Source: SAR324 cluster bacterium
Lineage (GTDB): Bacteria > SAR324 > NAC60-12
Direction: 5' to 3'
NCBI GenBank assembly: GCA_015231885.1
Contig: JADGAT010000049.1
Coordinates: forward strand, 1-37,759
Length of the DNA stretch: 37,759 bases
Below the pieces are notes generated by a model. The model was not told the origin of the DNA and ran no database searches. It saw nothing but the letters and a program-made list of their open reading frames with translations. The position numbers and the translations under genes were made by a program. Shown here in pieces: positions 25,485 through 33,488 of the stretch; position 1 is the stretch's first letter; each line of letters opens with the position of its first letter.

Positions 25485-27302
25485 TTAGTTTTCGTCTGTT
25501 TGCACCAAAAATTCACGGCGGTAATGGTCAAATAGAGTAGATTTTGAGAGCATTCCTAAAAATTTCTCATTTTCTACTACAGGCAATGACCATTCACCGG
25601 ACTTTTCAAATATTTTGAGTGCCTCACTGACGGGATGGTTGGGGTTGATTAAGGGCACTGTACGCATTACGGCTCCCATGGTGACCAGACCATACAAATC
25701 CTCATTAAACAGGTAATTACGTACATCATCCAAAAAGACAACACCCACACACAATTCACTTTGCACACTCAGCACAGGAAAATAATTTCGGTGAGATTCT
25801 TTAAAAACTTCAATGAAATTTCCCAACAGTAAATTTTCTTTGATGGTGATACAGTCCGTATCCAAAATATCGCGGATATTCAGGTGATGCAGTAAATAAG
25901 CATCGGTTCCAGGTCTGGCTAAATCTCCTGTTGCAATCAACTCATGTGTATACACAGAGCCAATGTCTAACAAGTGGCTGACCAACATGGCCATACTTGC
26001 AGTGAGCATCAACGGCAGGATCAGGGAATACCCTCCAGTAGATTCCATGATTAAAAAAATTCCTGTCAGCGGACCATGCATCACTCCTGTGACCATTCCT
26101 GTCATGGCTGTCAATGAAAATGCTTCGGCTTCTGCAAAATCATGATAAGGCAGCAGATGCAGTATCATCCCATACGCTAGACCAATACTGCTTCCAATGA
26201 CTAAGCTTGGAGCAAATACGCCTCCTACACCCCCGCTTCCTACAGTGATCCCACAAGCAATAAATTTTAGGATAAAAAACAGCAAGACAAATCCTAAGGT
26301 GGGTCGGAGTGGAGACGTGAGAAAATTCTGAGTAGTGTCATATCCTTCTGATAAAATTTCTGGCATGATGTACCCCAGGATACCAACCATCAATCCTCCC
26401 AAAAATGCCCGATTCCAGGGAGACTTGGTCAACTTCCTGAATGTTTCTTCCCATAAACTCAAACTTCGATTAAATGCGACAGAGACCAGGCCGGTAATCC
26501 CTCCCAAAACTATACACGCCAGCAACGAAAGCAGTGAAAAATCAGCAATGTCGTGATAAAATGCGATTTTGTTTCCCACAATCAGACGACTCAGTTCCGT
26601 CGCTGATGTTGCCGCAATGATGGAGGGTAATATGGTCAAGAAGGACCACTCACCCAAAACGATTTCCAAAGCAAAAAAAATCCCTGTCAGTGGAGCATTA
26701 AAAATTCCAGCAACCGCCCCTGCTGTGCCATAGCCGATCAATAGTTTTCTTCGGCGTTCATTTAAATGAAGTCTGCGTCCGACCCATGCCCCCCATGCTC
26801 CTCCCACACATACAATCGGCCCTTCTAATCCGGCTGATCCACCAAAACCTACCGTAAGCAGACTTCCGATAAAACGGGAACCAATCATCCTTTTCGATAA
26901 TCTTCCTTTTCCCAGAGAAACACTTTTGAGTACTTCTGGAACACCATGTCCCCCTTTATCACCTAAGATGGAACGGATGAAAAAAACAGCAAATCCGGCA
27001 CCCAAAGCAGGAAAGAAAACGCTCCATAGACCCGTGGGCAGCAGACGCAAGCCTTCCTGAAGTTGATGAACACTCCAGTTCAATCCAATGGCCAAAACTC
27101 CGCACCCATTGCCGATAATCAAGGCTCCCACCATCATGACTGCCGTTTCCCTGGCAGAAATGAGATGAAACCGAGATAAGCTTTGGAACTCTTCAAGGGA
27201 GTGAGATTCTTTGGGCAAGAGATTAGCTATTTTTCTTTCCCAGTATTTCTTTAAATTGACTGACAAGCGCCTCGAAAGTTGGTTGTTGGCTGAGGAATTC
27301 AC
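25485..27302 (-). CDS. ClC-family chloride channel/transporter with two CBS domains
   Basis: Inner-membrane ClC protein (605 aa). Selectivity-filter blocks are GGHGVPEV (118-125), GLEGPIV with gating Glu E160, and GSGGVGGVFAPS; GGYSLILP aligns with the pore Tyr segment. The internal proton-pathway Glu of antiporters (E203 in E. coli ClC) appears to be Ile here (ALEIVLG, I214), as in channels and some atypical members. A C-terminal CBS pair follows at about 470-600 and may bind nucleotides. The longest frame opens at GTG 27302, overlapping the upstream HTH-EIIA gene by 80 nt; a TTG just after that gene's stop is an alternative, and neither has a good ribosome binding site. The first conserved helix begins near residue 50. 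Confidence 0.9.
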   Translation of the reverse strand: MNSSANNQLSRRLSVNLKKYWERKIANLLPKESHSLEEFQSLSRFHLISARETAVMMVGALIIGNGCGVLAIGLNWSVHQLQEGLRLLPTGLWSVFFPALGAGFAVFFIRSILGDKGGHGVPEVLKSVSLGKGRLSKRMIGSRFIGSLLTVGFGGSAGLEGPIVCVGGAWGAWVGRRLHLNERRRKLLIGYGTAGAVAGIFNAPLTGIFFALEIVLGEWSFLTILPSIIAATSATELSRLIVGNKIAFYHDIADFSLLSLLACIVLGGITGLVSVAFNRSLSLWEETFRKLTKSPWNRAFLGGLMVGILGYIMPEILSEGYDTTQNFLTSPLRPTLGFVLLFFILKFIACGITVGSGGVGGVFAPSLVIGSSIGLAYGMILHLLPYHDFAEAEAFSLTAMTGMVTGVMHGPLTGIFLIMESTGGYSLILPLMLTASMAMLVSHLLDIGSVYTHELIATGDLARPGTDAYLLHHLNIRDILDTDCITIKENLLLGNFIEVFKESHRNYFPVLSVQSELCVGVVFLDDVRNYLFNEDLYGLVTMGAVMRTVPLINPNHPVSEALKIFEKSGEWSLPVVENEKFLGMLSKSTLFDHYRREFLVQTDEN

Positions 27303-27894
27303 TCATAGCATCATTTCGTAAGATTTGAGCTAGTTGGGAAAGCAACTGAAGGTGTATTTGAGAACTGGGAGAGAGCAAGACAAACAGAACAAAAATCGGG
27401 ATCTCATCAATTGCACCAAAATCTAAAGGAGATTCCAGAAAAAAAGTTCCTACTGCCGGAGCTCCCAATCCCCAATTCGTAGGATACTGAGGATGGGGAA
27501 TCGCAATTCCTCTTCCGATGGAGGTAGGCGCAAGAATTTCTCGTTGGGATAACTGGTCTGCCAGGGAAATGTTTGTAGAAGGCAGAGCAAATAGAAGTTC
27601 GACCTCCTGAAAAAGCTCTTGCTTATTACCTGCTTTTACGTGGTAATAGGTTCCTCCCAACGTCAGAGCTTCAATCAAGTCGACGGTTTGACCCGTTTTG
27701 GGGTCTGTTGTTTCCTTTTGATGATCCCGTAAGTGGATTTGTTTTAATTCTGCCCAAGTCTTCAATGTTTTAGAGTTGAAGACATACCGACCGCTACGGT
27801 AAGTACAGGGAATAGACCCTTGACGTACCCAGCGGCGAATGGTTGATTCTTGTATCTGTAAGAGCTGAGCAGCTTCTAGCAGAGTAATTTCCAT
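27223..27894 (-). CDS. HTH-EIIA(Ntr/Fru) fusion regulator
   Basis: Protein of 223 aa. Residues 1-55 form an excisionase/MerR-like helix-turn-helix (TLLEAAQLLQIQESTIRRWV, SGRYVF). Residues 70-220 are a PTS EIIA domain of the fructose/nitrogen class, with active-site H134 in the GRGIAIPHPQYP block and the downstream VLFVLLSPSSQIHLQLLSQL segment. EIIA-Ntr proteins carry phosphate from EI-Ntr and NPr and control transporters or kinases by contact. The fused HTH suggests DNA binding. Its 3' end overlaps the ClC gene, so the two are probably coupled and the channel may be its target. No other PTS gene is in the window. Confidence 0.87.
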   Translation of the reverse strand: MEITLLEAAQLLQIQESTIRRWVRQGSIPCTYRSGRYVFNSKTLKTWAELKQIHLRDHQKETTDPKTGQTVDLIEALTLGGTYYHVKAGNKQELFQEVELLFALPSTNISLADQLSQREILAPTSIGRGIAIPHPQYPTNWGLGAPAVGTFFLESPLDFGAIDEIPIFVLFVLLSPSSQIHLQLLSQLAQILRNDAMSEFLSQQPTFEALVSQFKEILGKKNS

Positions 27895-27931
27895 ACGGAA
27901 GACTTTCTGATTTTGTCGCAGCTGTCACAGA

Positions 27932-29347
27932 TCACTCAGCAGCAATTACAATATTTCGTCCTGCCTCTTTCCCTCGATAGAGACAGTCATCTGCTTTTTT
28001 GAGTAATTCCGCCAGATCCCCCTCCCCGTCATAAGTTGCTACACCAAAAGTTGCTGTCAAATTACCAGTGGGTTGTTGGTCCTGATGAGGGAATTCTTCT
28101 GCTTCTACAGCATGTCTTAATTTTTCAGCAACTTCGATGGCAGGCTTCATGGGGCAGTTTGGAAGCAGCATCACAAATTCTTCCCCTCCAAAACGGGCAG
28201 CCAGATCACCTCTTCTTACATTTTTGGCAAAAATTCCTGCTACTCTGGCCAGCACCACATCTCCCATTTGATGCCCCTGTGTGTCGTTGTAGTGCTTGAA
28301 GTTATCCACATCTGAGATTATTAAGGAGAACGGTTGATTATTTTCTGGATACAACGTGATGAGTGCTTCCATGAATTCATCCAAACGACGTCGATTGGCC
28401 AGTCCGGTCAAACGATCCGTTTCTGCGTCATGTTCAGCTTTATCCAATTCACAGTGTTTGTAATACCATACTCTGTATTTGGAAATAGAATGTTTTACTT
28501 CAAAAACAGAATAAGGTTTTGCCATTACCTCATCGATTCCCAGTTTCATCAAAAGTTCACGATACGTCGCATCATTGCAGGCTTCGCTGATGATAAAGAT
28601 GGGAGCACCGTGCATTTTCATCGCTTCAATGATTTTTGTTGTCGTTTCATGCTGAACTTTATCAGAACCCACGGTGGAAATATCGCCGACAATCAGATCA
28701 AAACGATGTTCCAATGGATTTTCAATGAATTTTTGTATATCTTCGATTTCGATTGGAATGGCTTCTGTCCAATTGTTTTCAACAATACCGCGAATCATCA
28801 TGCGATCCATCCCATCTTCATCAAGAATTCCGACTTTTGCCTGTTTACCGGCAGACACTCTCTCATTTTTACGAATCATCGACTGTGCTGTTGTGATTCG
28901 CAGTTTGGCGGCTAAGACATGACAGAACATGACATAAAAGATAGGGGCATGCTGCGCACTTTTATCGATTGTAAACATATCTGCAGAAAATGCAATGAGA
29001 TGGGAGTCTGTTTCAGCAATCACATCCGCAGAGCGAGGTGCTGGGTGAATGACACCCATTTCTCCAACCACATCTCCCGGAAACTCAAGACGTAGAATAA
29101 ATTTTCCCTGTGACATGACAGCCAATGAACCCTCTATCAAAATATACATTTCCGCAAGAGAGGTGTCACCTTCCTTCAGTACATATTCATCTTTTTTTAG
29201 AGAGACCAGTTCCCCCTGCCTCAACATATTTTTCACCAAGCCAAGGTCTAGTTTGTCAAAGTACCTTCCTGAATGAATGGCTTTGGCAAATTCTGTCAGT
29301 TGAGGGTGTTCGGTAGCAGTAAATGTATAAATAGGTTCACGTTTCAT
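27932..29347 (-). CDS. cNMP-binding, receiver-like, diguanylate cyclase protein
   Basis: Cytoplasmic protein (471 aa) making cyclic di-GMP. A cyclic-nucleotide-binding domain is at about 25-150 (PGDVVGEMGVIHPAPRSADV is the phosphate-binding cassette region). A receiver-like domain follows at 170-292 with DED (176-178), D222 (LIVGDIS) and K277. The GGDEF domain is at 308-471 with active site GGEEF (387-391) and an inhibitory RxxD at 378-381. Three input or output modules in one chain are unusual. TGAGGA precedes the ATG. It leads a minus-strand operon, 37 nt before HTH-EIIA. Cyclase activity and product inhibition are inferred from intact motifs. Confidence 0.9.
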   Translation of the reverse strand: MKREPIYTFTATEHPQLTEFAKAIHSGRYFDKLDLGLVKNMLRQGELVSLKKDEYVLKEGDTSLAEMYILIEGSLAVMSQGKFILRLEFPGDVVGEMGVIHPAPRSADVIAETDSHLIAFSADMFTIDKSAQHAPIFYVMFCHVLAAKLRITTAQSMIRKNERVSAGKQAKVGILDEDGMDRMMIRGIVENNWTEAIPIEIEDIQKFIENPLEHRFDLIVGDISTVGSDKVQHETTTKIIEAMKMHGAPIFIISEACNDATYRELLMKLGIDEVMAKPYSVFEVKHSISKYRVWYYKHCELDKAEHDAETDRLTGLANRRRLDEFMEALITLYPENNQPFSLIISDVDNFKHYNDTQGHQMGDVVLARVAGIFAKNVRRGDLAARFGGEEFVMLLPNCPMKPAIEVAEKLRHAVEAEEFPHQDQQPTGNLTATFGVATYDGEGDLAELLKKADDCLYRGKEAGRNIVIAAE

Positions 29348-29443
29348 GATGGTTCCTCAATGAATGACTCGATGATGATATGCTACATACAATGAGTAGA
29401 TGTTGTTTCAATTTGACCCATTTGAGCGGACATGACAGGAGCT

Positions 29444-29473
29444 ATGATAAAACATACACTGGTATATTGTCAA
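29444..29473 (-). promoter_or_regulatory. Promoter of the GGDEF-EIIA-ClC operon
   Basis: On the minus strand TTGACA (complement of 29468-29473) is followed after 18 nt by TATCAT (complement of 29444-29449), which matches 5 of 6 consensus -10 bases. It lies about 97 nt upstream of the diguanylate cyclase ATG, implying a leader of roughly 90 nt. Confidence 0.55.
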
Positions 29474-29486
29474 TATAAGCCTAATC

Positions 29487-30734
29487 TTATGTATCAAATT
29501 GATAAAGCATGAGTGGAATTTCCATCTCCTCCTGGGATAATCCTCCATGTAACCCATACGAAGTTTGTTCAAACTTTTCCTTTTCATACCACCAAACCGC
29601 ATTATGATTCCGGGGTAAAATGACCAAATTGCCTGCCCGGGAAAGAAAACGGGAAGAAACGGGAAGGCTTCCAAATAAATGGTTTTCAACCAATTCATGG
29701 ATTTGGTAAACCTCCGCTTTTTCTTCTAATCGTTTGCCAAGAAATTCGTGTGCCTCTTCCAACCGATCTTCTTTGATGTACAAATGCATATCCCGGCATG
29801 AACCCGCAGGTACCAACAGCTCTCCTTTACTGTTTTTTTGAATATAGTCCTCAATACCAAAAAATTTAGAATTCAAATTGAGATAAATGGCCTCTTCAGG
29901 GTCTGCTCCAATTTGGCCATGATCGGCCGTCATGACAAAAAGCGTTTTTTCTGGTGAGGCCTTGCACAGTTGATCAAACCATTCATTAAGGATGCTGAAA
30001 AATTTTTTAAACTCTGCTTCCATTTGAGGAGAGTTGGGGCCATGATGATGGCATATCATATCAATGGTATCATAGTACAGGAAAAGATAAGAGGGAGAAT
30101 TCTGAGTTTTTAGAACATGGTTCAAACCGGCTAATGCTCCGGGTAGCGTCTGATATGGGATCATGTGTGCTCCGCGAAACATAGCAGTGGAGTAGGTGCT
30201 TGGAGTATAGTCCTGATGTTGAAATATGTAAGATGTGACACCGAGCTGCAGCAAATCCTGGTAAAAAGTTGTTGCGGGAAACAGATCATAAGGGTCTACT
30301 TGTGCAGCCTGCAGGGTTTCCCTGTCTTTGGTGCCGGCAAAAGAAAAAAGCAATGGCGCGATGATGGAATCAAGCATCGGTTCATAATACTGCCATTCAA
30401 AAATTCCACTCTGACCGACTTCCAGGCCTGTGTGGATTGTCGTCACATGGGAAGCTGTCGTAGAAGGAAACTGGGAATTGATTTTTAAGATGGTGCCATT
30501 GCTGGCAATGTGGTGTAGAGCAGGAACCTCTTCATAGTATCTTTCAAAAAAATTCCAGCCAAAAGAATCGATTAAAAAAAAAATCACTGTATTGTACTGT
30601 GCCGATACGTAATTGGCCGCATTTGCTAAAAATGGAGGATCTCCCTGCTTGCTGAAAAAAAAACGGATGGCTTCGGGAATATTGGAAAAACAAGCAGCAT
30701 CGTATGATGGTTTTACAAATTCAGAATTCAGCAT
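29487..30734 (-). CDS. Type I phosphodiesterase / alkaline-phosphatase-superfamily protein
   Basis: Protein of 415 aa of the nucleotide pyrophosphatase/phosphodiesterase fold. Metal and nucleophile motifs are FFLIDSFGW (D56), NSQFPSTTASHVTT (T92 or T93 as nucleophile), YDTIDMICHHHGP and MTADHGQIGADPEE, and a late Asn/Gly-His block (YGLHGGLSQEEMEIP). There is no signal peptide, so it appears cytoplasmic, unlike most NPP enzymes. AAGGGA precedes the ATG. It stands alone between the GGDEF operon and dispersed repeat copy A. Substrate unknown. Confidence 0.82.
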   Translation of the reverse strand: MLNSEFVKPSYDAACFSNIPEAIRFFFSKQGDPPFLANAANYVSAQYNTVIFFLIDSFGWNFFERYYEEVPALHHIASNGTILKINSQFPSTTASHVTTIHTGLEVGQSGIFEWQYYEPMLDSIIAPLLFSFAGTKDRETLQAAQVDPYDLFPATTFYQDLLQLGVTSYIFQHQDYTPSTYSTAMFRGAHMIPYQTLPGALAGLNHVLKTQNSPSYLFLYYDTIDMICHHHGPNSPQMEAEFKKFFSILNEWFDQLCKASPEKTLFVMTADHGQIGADPEEAIYLNLNSKFFGIEDYIQKNSKGELLVPAGSCRDMHLYIKEDRLEEAHEFLGKRLEEKAEVYQIHELVENHLFGSLPVSSRFLSRAGNLVILPRNHNAVWWYEKEKFEQTSYGLHGGLSQEEMEIPLMLYQFDT

Positions 30735-30742
30735 GAATTCCC

Positions 30743-30830
30743 TTTAGGAAGGCAAAAATAATAACATGCGAAAGTCACGCAGGGCTTTCATCGAGATTCA
30801 AGGCCTTTTATCAGGCGCATAGCTTGCTAT
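30743..30830 (+). repeat. Dispersed intergenic repeat, copy A
   Basis: An 88-bp sequence starting TTTAGGAAGGCAAAAATAAT and ending GCATAGCTTGCTAT. It matches copy B (33489-33576, opposite orientation) at 82 of 88 positions with no gap, the last 45 bp being identical; the first part also matches copy C at the window end. It contains the 8-bp palindrome AAGGCCTT and the hairpin ATAGC-TT-GCTAT. It lies between the phosphodiesterase start and the ArsR stop. Confidence 0.85.
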
Positions 30831-30838
30831 AACCTCAA

Positions 30839-31180
30839 CTACCCACAAAACATGTGCTGAACCATCTCAAACAGCTCAATAATTTGTTTATTGGCAACTG
30901 AATAATAAGAATAGTTGGCTTCACGACGTGAAGTCACAACACCACGGTCTTTTAATAATGACAAATGTTGGGAAAGCGTTGCTTGAGCAATGCCTGTATA
31001 TTTTTCCAGATTCTGCACGGTTTGCTCCCCAAAACGCAGCACACACAAGATTTTCAAACGGGATGGGTGCGCAAATACTTTTAGACAGCGCACTGCCTTC
31101 TCAATGTTGTCTTCCTGATGGACAAACATTTTTTCTAGTTCATCTCTCAGAGATTTGTTCAGTTCGGGTATATCAGCCAT
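30839..31180 (-). CDS. ArsR/SmtB-family repressor, candidate thiol (BigR/SqrR-like) sensor
   Basis: Winged-helix repressor (113 aa). The DNA-binding region TGIAQATLSQHLSLLKDRGV and wing SRREANYSYYSV are clear. C46 (RLKILCVLRFGE) in helix 2 and C112 (MVQHMFCG) near the C-terminus occupy positions similar to the reactive pair of BigR/SqrR persulfide sensors; C32 is an additional cysteine. No metal motif (ELCVC) is present. A perfect AGGAGG lies before the ATG. The gene is monocistronic, flanked by repeat A and by a terminator upstream. AT-rich palindromes in its promoter suggest autoregulation. Confidence 0.88.
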   Translation of the reverse strand: MADIPELNKSLRDELEKMFVHQEDNIEKAVRCLKVFAHPSRLKILCVLRFGEQTVQNLEKYTGIAQATLSQHLSLLKDRGVVTSRREANYSYYSVANKQIIELFEMVQHMFCG

Positions 31181-31206
31181 CTCTCTCCTCCTTTATATGA
31201 GCGGGA

Positions 31207-31277
31207 ATTATACAAATTGAATATAATGATAGATATCAAAACAACTTACTCCTTAAGTTTGAATATATCAATATTCA
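31207..31277 (-). promoter_or_regulatory. ArsR promoter with AT-rich palindromes
   Basis: On the minus strand TATAAT (complement of 31207-31212) lies about 27 nt before the ArsR ATG. Upstream are TGATAGATATCA (31227-31238, 5-bp arms) in the spacer region and TGAATAT-ATCA-ATATTCA (31260-31277, perfect 7-bp arms), about 40 bp apart centre to centre. These suit ArsR-type operators. No clear -35 is seen. Confidence 0.5.
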
Positions 31278-31345
31278 TTTTTTTTAAGAGTTTTACCATT
31301 TAAAAAATGTTACGGAAAAAAATAGGAGGAATTGAAATAGCGGGG

Positions 31346-31370
31346 AAAAAGGGGCGTGTGCCCCCCTTTT
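31346..31370 (-). terminator. Rho-independent terminator of the MaoC gene
   Basis: On the minus strand AAAAGGGG with two more G residues pairs across a short CACAC-type loop with GCCCC, followed by TTTTT (complement of 31346-31350). It lies about 63 nt beyond the MaoC stop codon and isolates it from the ArsR gene. Confidence 0.75.
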
Positions 31371-31432
31371 CTCAATACCTGCAAACGGGTTGCAAGTGAG
31401 GCTCAATAGTGGATGTTGCGAGTCAAAGCGTG

Positions 31433-31831
31433 TTACGCCTTAACAACGGCAGTTCCATCAAGTACCACTTCCCCTTTGGCATTGGTACAAGTGGTTGCAC
31501 AAGTAACGATTGGCTTATCCTCTCGAATGTTTGTGATTTCGACAGTAGCCGTTAGTTCTTCTCCAAGCAGCACAGGTTTCTTGAATTTTAAATTTTGCTC
31601 CAAATAGATAGTTCCCTCGCCTGGGAGCTGTTGTCCCAAAATTCCAGAGAACATACTGGAAAAAAGCATGCCGTGAACAATACGTGTGCCAAAAGGCGTG
31701 TTTTTTGCGAATTCTTCATCCAAATGGATTGGATTTTTATCACAGGACATTTCGGCAAATTGTCGTACTTCATCTTCTGTAAAAGCTTTTGTCAAGGTAG
31801 CTTTGTCACCCACTTTAAAATTTCTAGCCAT
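31433..31831 (-). CDS. MaoC-like (R)-specific enoyl-CoA hydratase
   Basis: Hot-dog-fold protein (132 aa) hydrating trans-2-enoyl-CoA to (R)-3-hydroxyacyl-CoA, PhaJ-like. The hydratase motif has catalytic D31 and H36 in CDKNPIHLDEEFA, followed by PFGTRIVHGML. The mature-looking start MARNFKVGD at ATG 31831 has GGAG 8 nt upstream; an upstream TTG (31861) is less likely. Single hot-dog length fits PhaJ. It could feed (R)-3-hydroxyacyl-CoA to polyhydroxyalkanoate or other lipid synthesis; no PHA genes are nearby. A strong terminator follows. Confidence 0.88.
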   Translation of the reverse strand: MARNFKVGDKATLTKAFTEDEVRQFAEMSCDKNPIHLDEEFAKNTPFGTRIVHGMLFSSMFSGILGQQLPGEGTIYLEQNLKFKKPVLLGEELTATVEITNIREDKPIVTCATTCTNAKGEVVLDGTAVVKA

Positions 31832-31985
31832 AACTGGATCTCCATAACTGTTGTTCTTCAAATTTGTAAAATGATACGATATGCTCTGGGAGCTTTACCA
31901 AATCGACAAAACCTTGTAAATCCGTAATTCTACTTAGTAGGTATCTCTTGCTGTTCAATGCGTAGCAATTATATTATCATGCCAA

Positions 31986-32378
31986 TCATGACTTTTGTTC
32001 TTTTTGAAGCACAGCAAAGGCCAGTAATAACCAGGAGAGGATGAATGCTATTCCGCCAATCGGGTTGAGCATTCCAAACTGGCGAACTCCAGTGAGACTC
32101 AGAAGGTAGCTGCCGCCAGAGAAAAAGGCGGTTCCCCCGAGCATCAGCCAACCCGCCCACTTCACTATTTTGGATTGTGGGAGCTGTGATGCGACAAAGG
32201 CAACCGCAAATAAACCCATGGCATGATAAAAATGGTATCGTAGCCCAGTCTGGAAGATCGCTAACATTTCCGGAGAAGCCTGTGCTTTGAGAGCATGGGC
32301 GCCAAAAGCTCCCAGGATCACAGCAAGTGCCGCATTGATACTGCCAAGCAGAGCAAAAATTTTACTGGATTGCAACAT
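31986..32378 (-). CDS. DUF423 (YgdD-like) small membrane protein
   Basis: Inner-membrane protein of 130 aa with four predicted helices (about 7-29, 46-64, 72-94, 98-124). It matches DUF423: an N-terminal GSINAALAVILGAFGAHALK, then FQTGLRYHFYHAMGLFAVA and GGTAFFSGGSYLLSLTG. The function of the family is not established. It is divergent from the SLOG-fold gene with only 49 nt between starts, so the promoters must overlap. Nothing conclusive is seen in the downstream 31832-31985 gap. Confidence 0.9.
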   Translation of the reverse strand: MLQSSKIFALLGSINAALAVILGAFGAHALKAQASPEMLAIFQTGLRYHFYHAMGLFAVAFVASQLPQSKIVKWAGWLMLGGTAFFSGGSYLLSLTGVRQFGMLNPIGGIAFILSWLLLAFAVLQKEQKS

Positions 32379-32427
32379 GATTTCATTGGTAAAGTAAATA
32401 ATTATTCATGGAAAATCGGACAATCGT

Positions 32428-32889
32428 ATGATGATTCATAAAATTGTATCAGGAGGACAAACGGGAGTGGACCGTGCAGCTTTGAATGTTGCGCTAGAAC
32501 TCAATATCCCGTGTGGAGGATGGTGTCCCAGGGGCCGCATCGCAGAAGACGGGAGGATTGCTGAACACTATCCTCTGCAGGAAACACCAAGCAGACAATA
32601 TGCTCAACGGACCGAATGGAATGTCCGTGATTCTGACGGAACCCTCATCCTCAATCAGGGTAAACTGTCAGGCGGTACACTGCTGACATGGAAAAAAGCC
32701 GAAGTACTAAAAAAACAGCACCTGGTTATCCCATTGAGCAGTAACGCCGATTGTGCTGCCGTATGGAATTGGATTCATGCGCATCACATTCAAATTTTGA
32801 ATATTGCAGGCCCCCGGGAAAATTCGAAACACTCTATCTACAAAGCCGCAAAAACTTTATTGCATCAGCTGTTTCAAGCTACTCTTTGA
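32428..32889 (+). CDS. SLOG-fold protein of the putative molybdenum-cofactor carrier family
   Basis: Protein of 153 aa. IVSGGQTGVDRAALNVALEL at the N-terminus, GGWCPRGRIAEDG and a later SGGTLLTWKKAE segment match the MoCo-carrier-like/YpsA-type branch of the SLOG Rossmann superfamily. These are thought to bind a nucleotide-like ligand; a molybdenum-cofactor role is known only for related carriers. The GPREN stretch near the end (residue about 131) is also typical. Its 3' end overlaps the convergent pentapeptide gene by 11 nt. Confidence 0.8.
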   Translation: MMIHKIVSGGQTGVDRAALNVALELNIPCGGWCPRGRIAEDGRIAEHYPLQETPSRQYAQRTEWNVRDSDGTLILNQGKLSGGTLLTWKKAEVLKKQHLVIPLSSNADCAAVWNWIHAHHIQILNIAGPRENSKHSIYKAAKTLLHQLFQATL

Positions 32890-33346
32890 TATCTTCAAAG
32901 TTTGCGCCTTCATCTCTGTTCGCTTCTTTATAATTCGCATCGCGCAATTTCGTTCTTTTAAAATTGGCATCGCGGATATCGGCTTTTCGAAATTTTGCCT
33001 TGTTCAAATTGGCATCCTTAAAATTGACGGAACGTAAATAAGCTTTATTGAAGTTGGCCTGCGGGCATTCGGCTCTCACAAAAGACGCATCTTCGAGGTC
33101 CGCATCTGCAAAATCGGATTTATGACATTTTGCATCATTGAACATTGCTTTTTTCAGTTTTGCATCTTTGAAGGACACCTCAGATACATCGGCGCGTCTG
33201 AAGTCAGCTCCTTTCAAATCTTTTCCTGAAAAATCGCATCCTCTCAAATCCTTTCCTTCTGCTGGCTCACAATGGGAATCTGCATAAACAGAAGTTGCCA
33301 TTATTAAAAACACCAAACCTATTCCATATAAAAATATTTTTTGCAT
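32879..33346 (-). CDS. Exported pentapeptide-repeat protein
   Basis: Protein of 155 aa with a Sec signal peptide (about 1-22, MQKIFLYGIGLVFLIMATSV, cleaved near YADS). From residue about 34 the chain is tandem A(D/N)(L/F)xx pentapeptides (LRGCDFSGKDLKGADFRRAD and so on), giving roughly 20 units of a right-handed quadrilateral beta-helix. Surface positions are unusually rich in Lys, Arg and Asp. Role unknown; export distinguishes it from gyrase-protecting cytoplasmic members. AAGGA precedes the ATG. Confidence 0.9.
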   Translation of the reverse strand: MQKIFLYGIGLVFLIMATSVYADSHCEPAEGKDLRGCDFSGKDLKGADFRRADVSEVSFKDAKLKKAMFNDAKCHKSDFADADLEDASFVRAECPQANFNKAYLRSVNFKDANLNKAKFRKADIRDANFKRTKLRDANYKEANRDEGANFEDIKE

Positions 33347-33488
33347 AGCTTCCTTATTTTAATTTCAGAATTTTTTATGAATGAACATAACAATAATGCG
33401 GAATGTCACTAAGGAATGCTCAAACAATAACTTAGCAAATCTACTTGTCTTTTCAACGATCTTCCGCGTTGCTTTACCAGCTACATAC

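Noticed and set aside
25475..25531. Longer acyl-CoA synthetase N-terminus
   Set aside because: It would overlap the ClC gene and lacks a ribosome binding site, whereas AAGGA precedes the ATG at 25474.
28334..28915. Plus-strand frame of 193 codons opposite the diguanylate cyclase
   Set aside because: Phe- and Ile-rich composition without motifs, fully inside a well-supported gene on the other strand.
32879..33346. Qnr-like fluoroquinolone resistance protein
   Set aside because: The pentapeptide protein has a signal peptide and a highly charged surface, so a cytoplasmic gyrase-mimic role is not supported.
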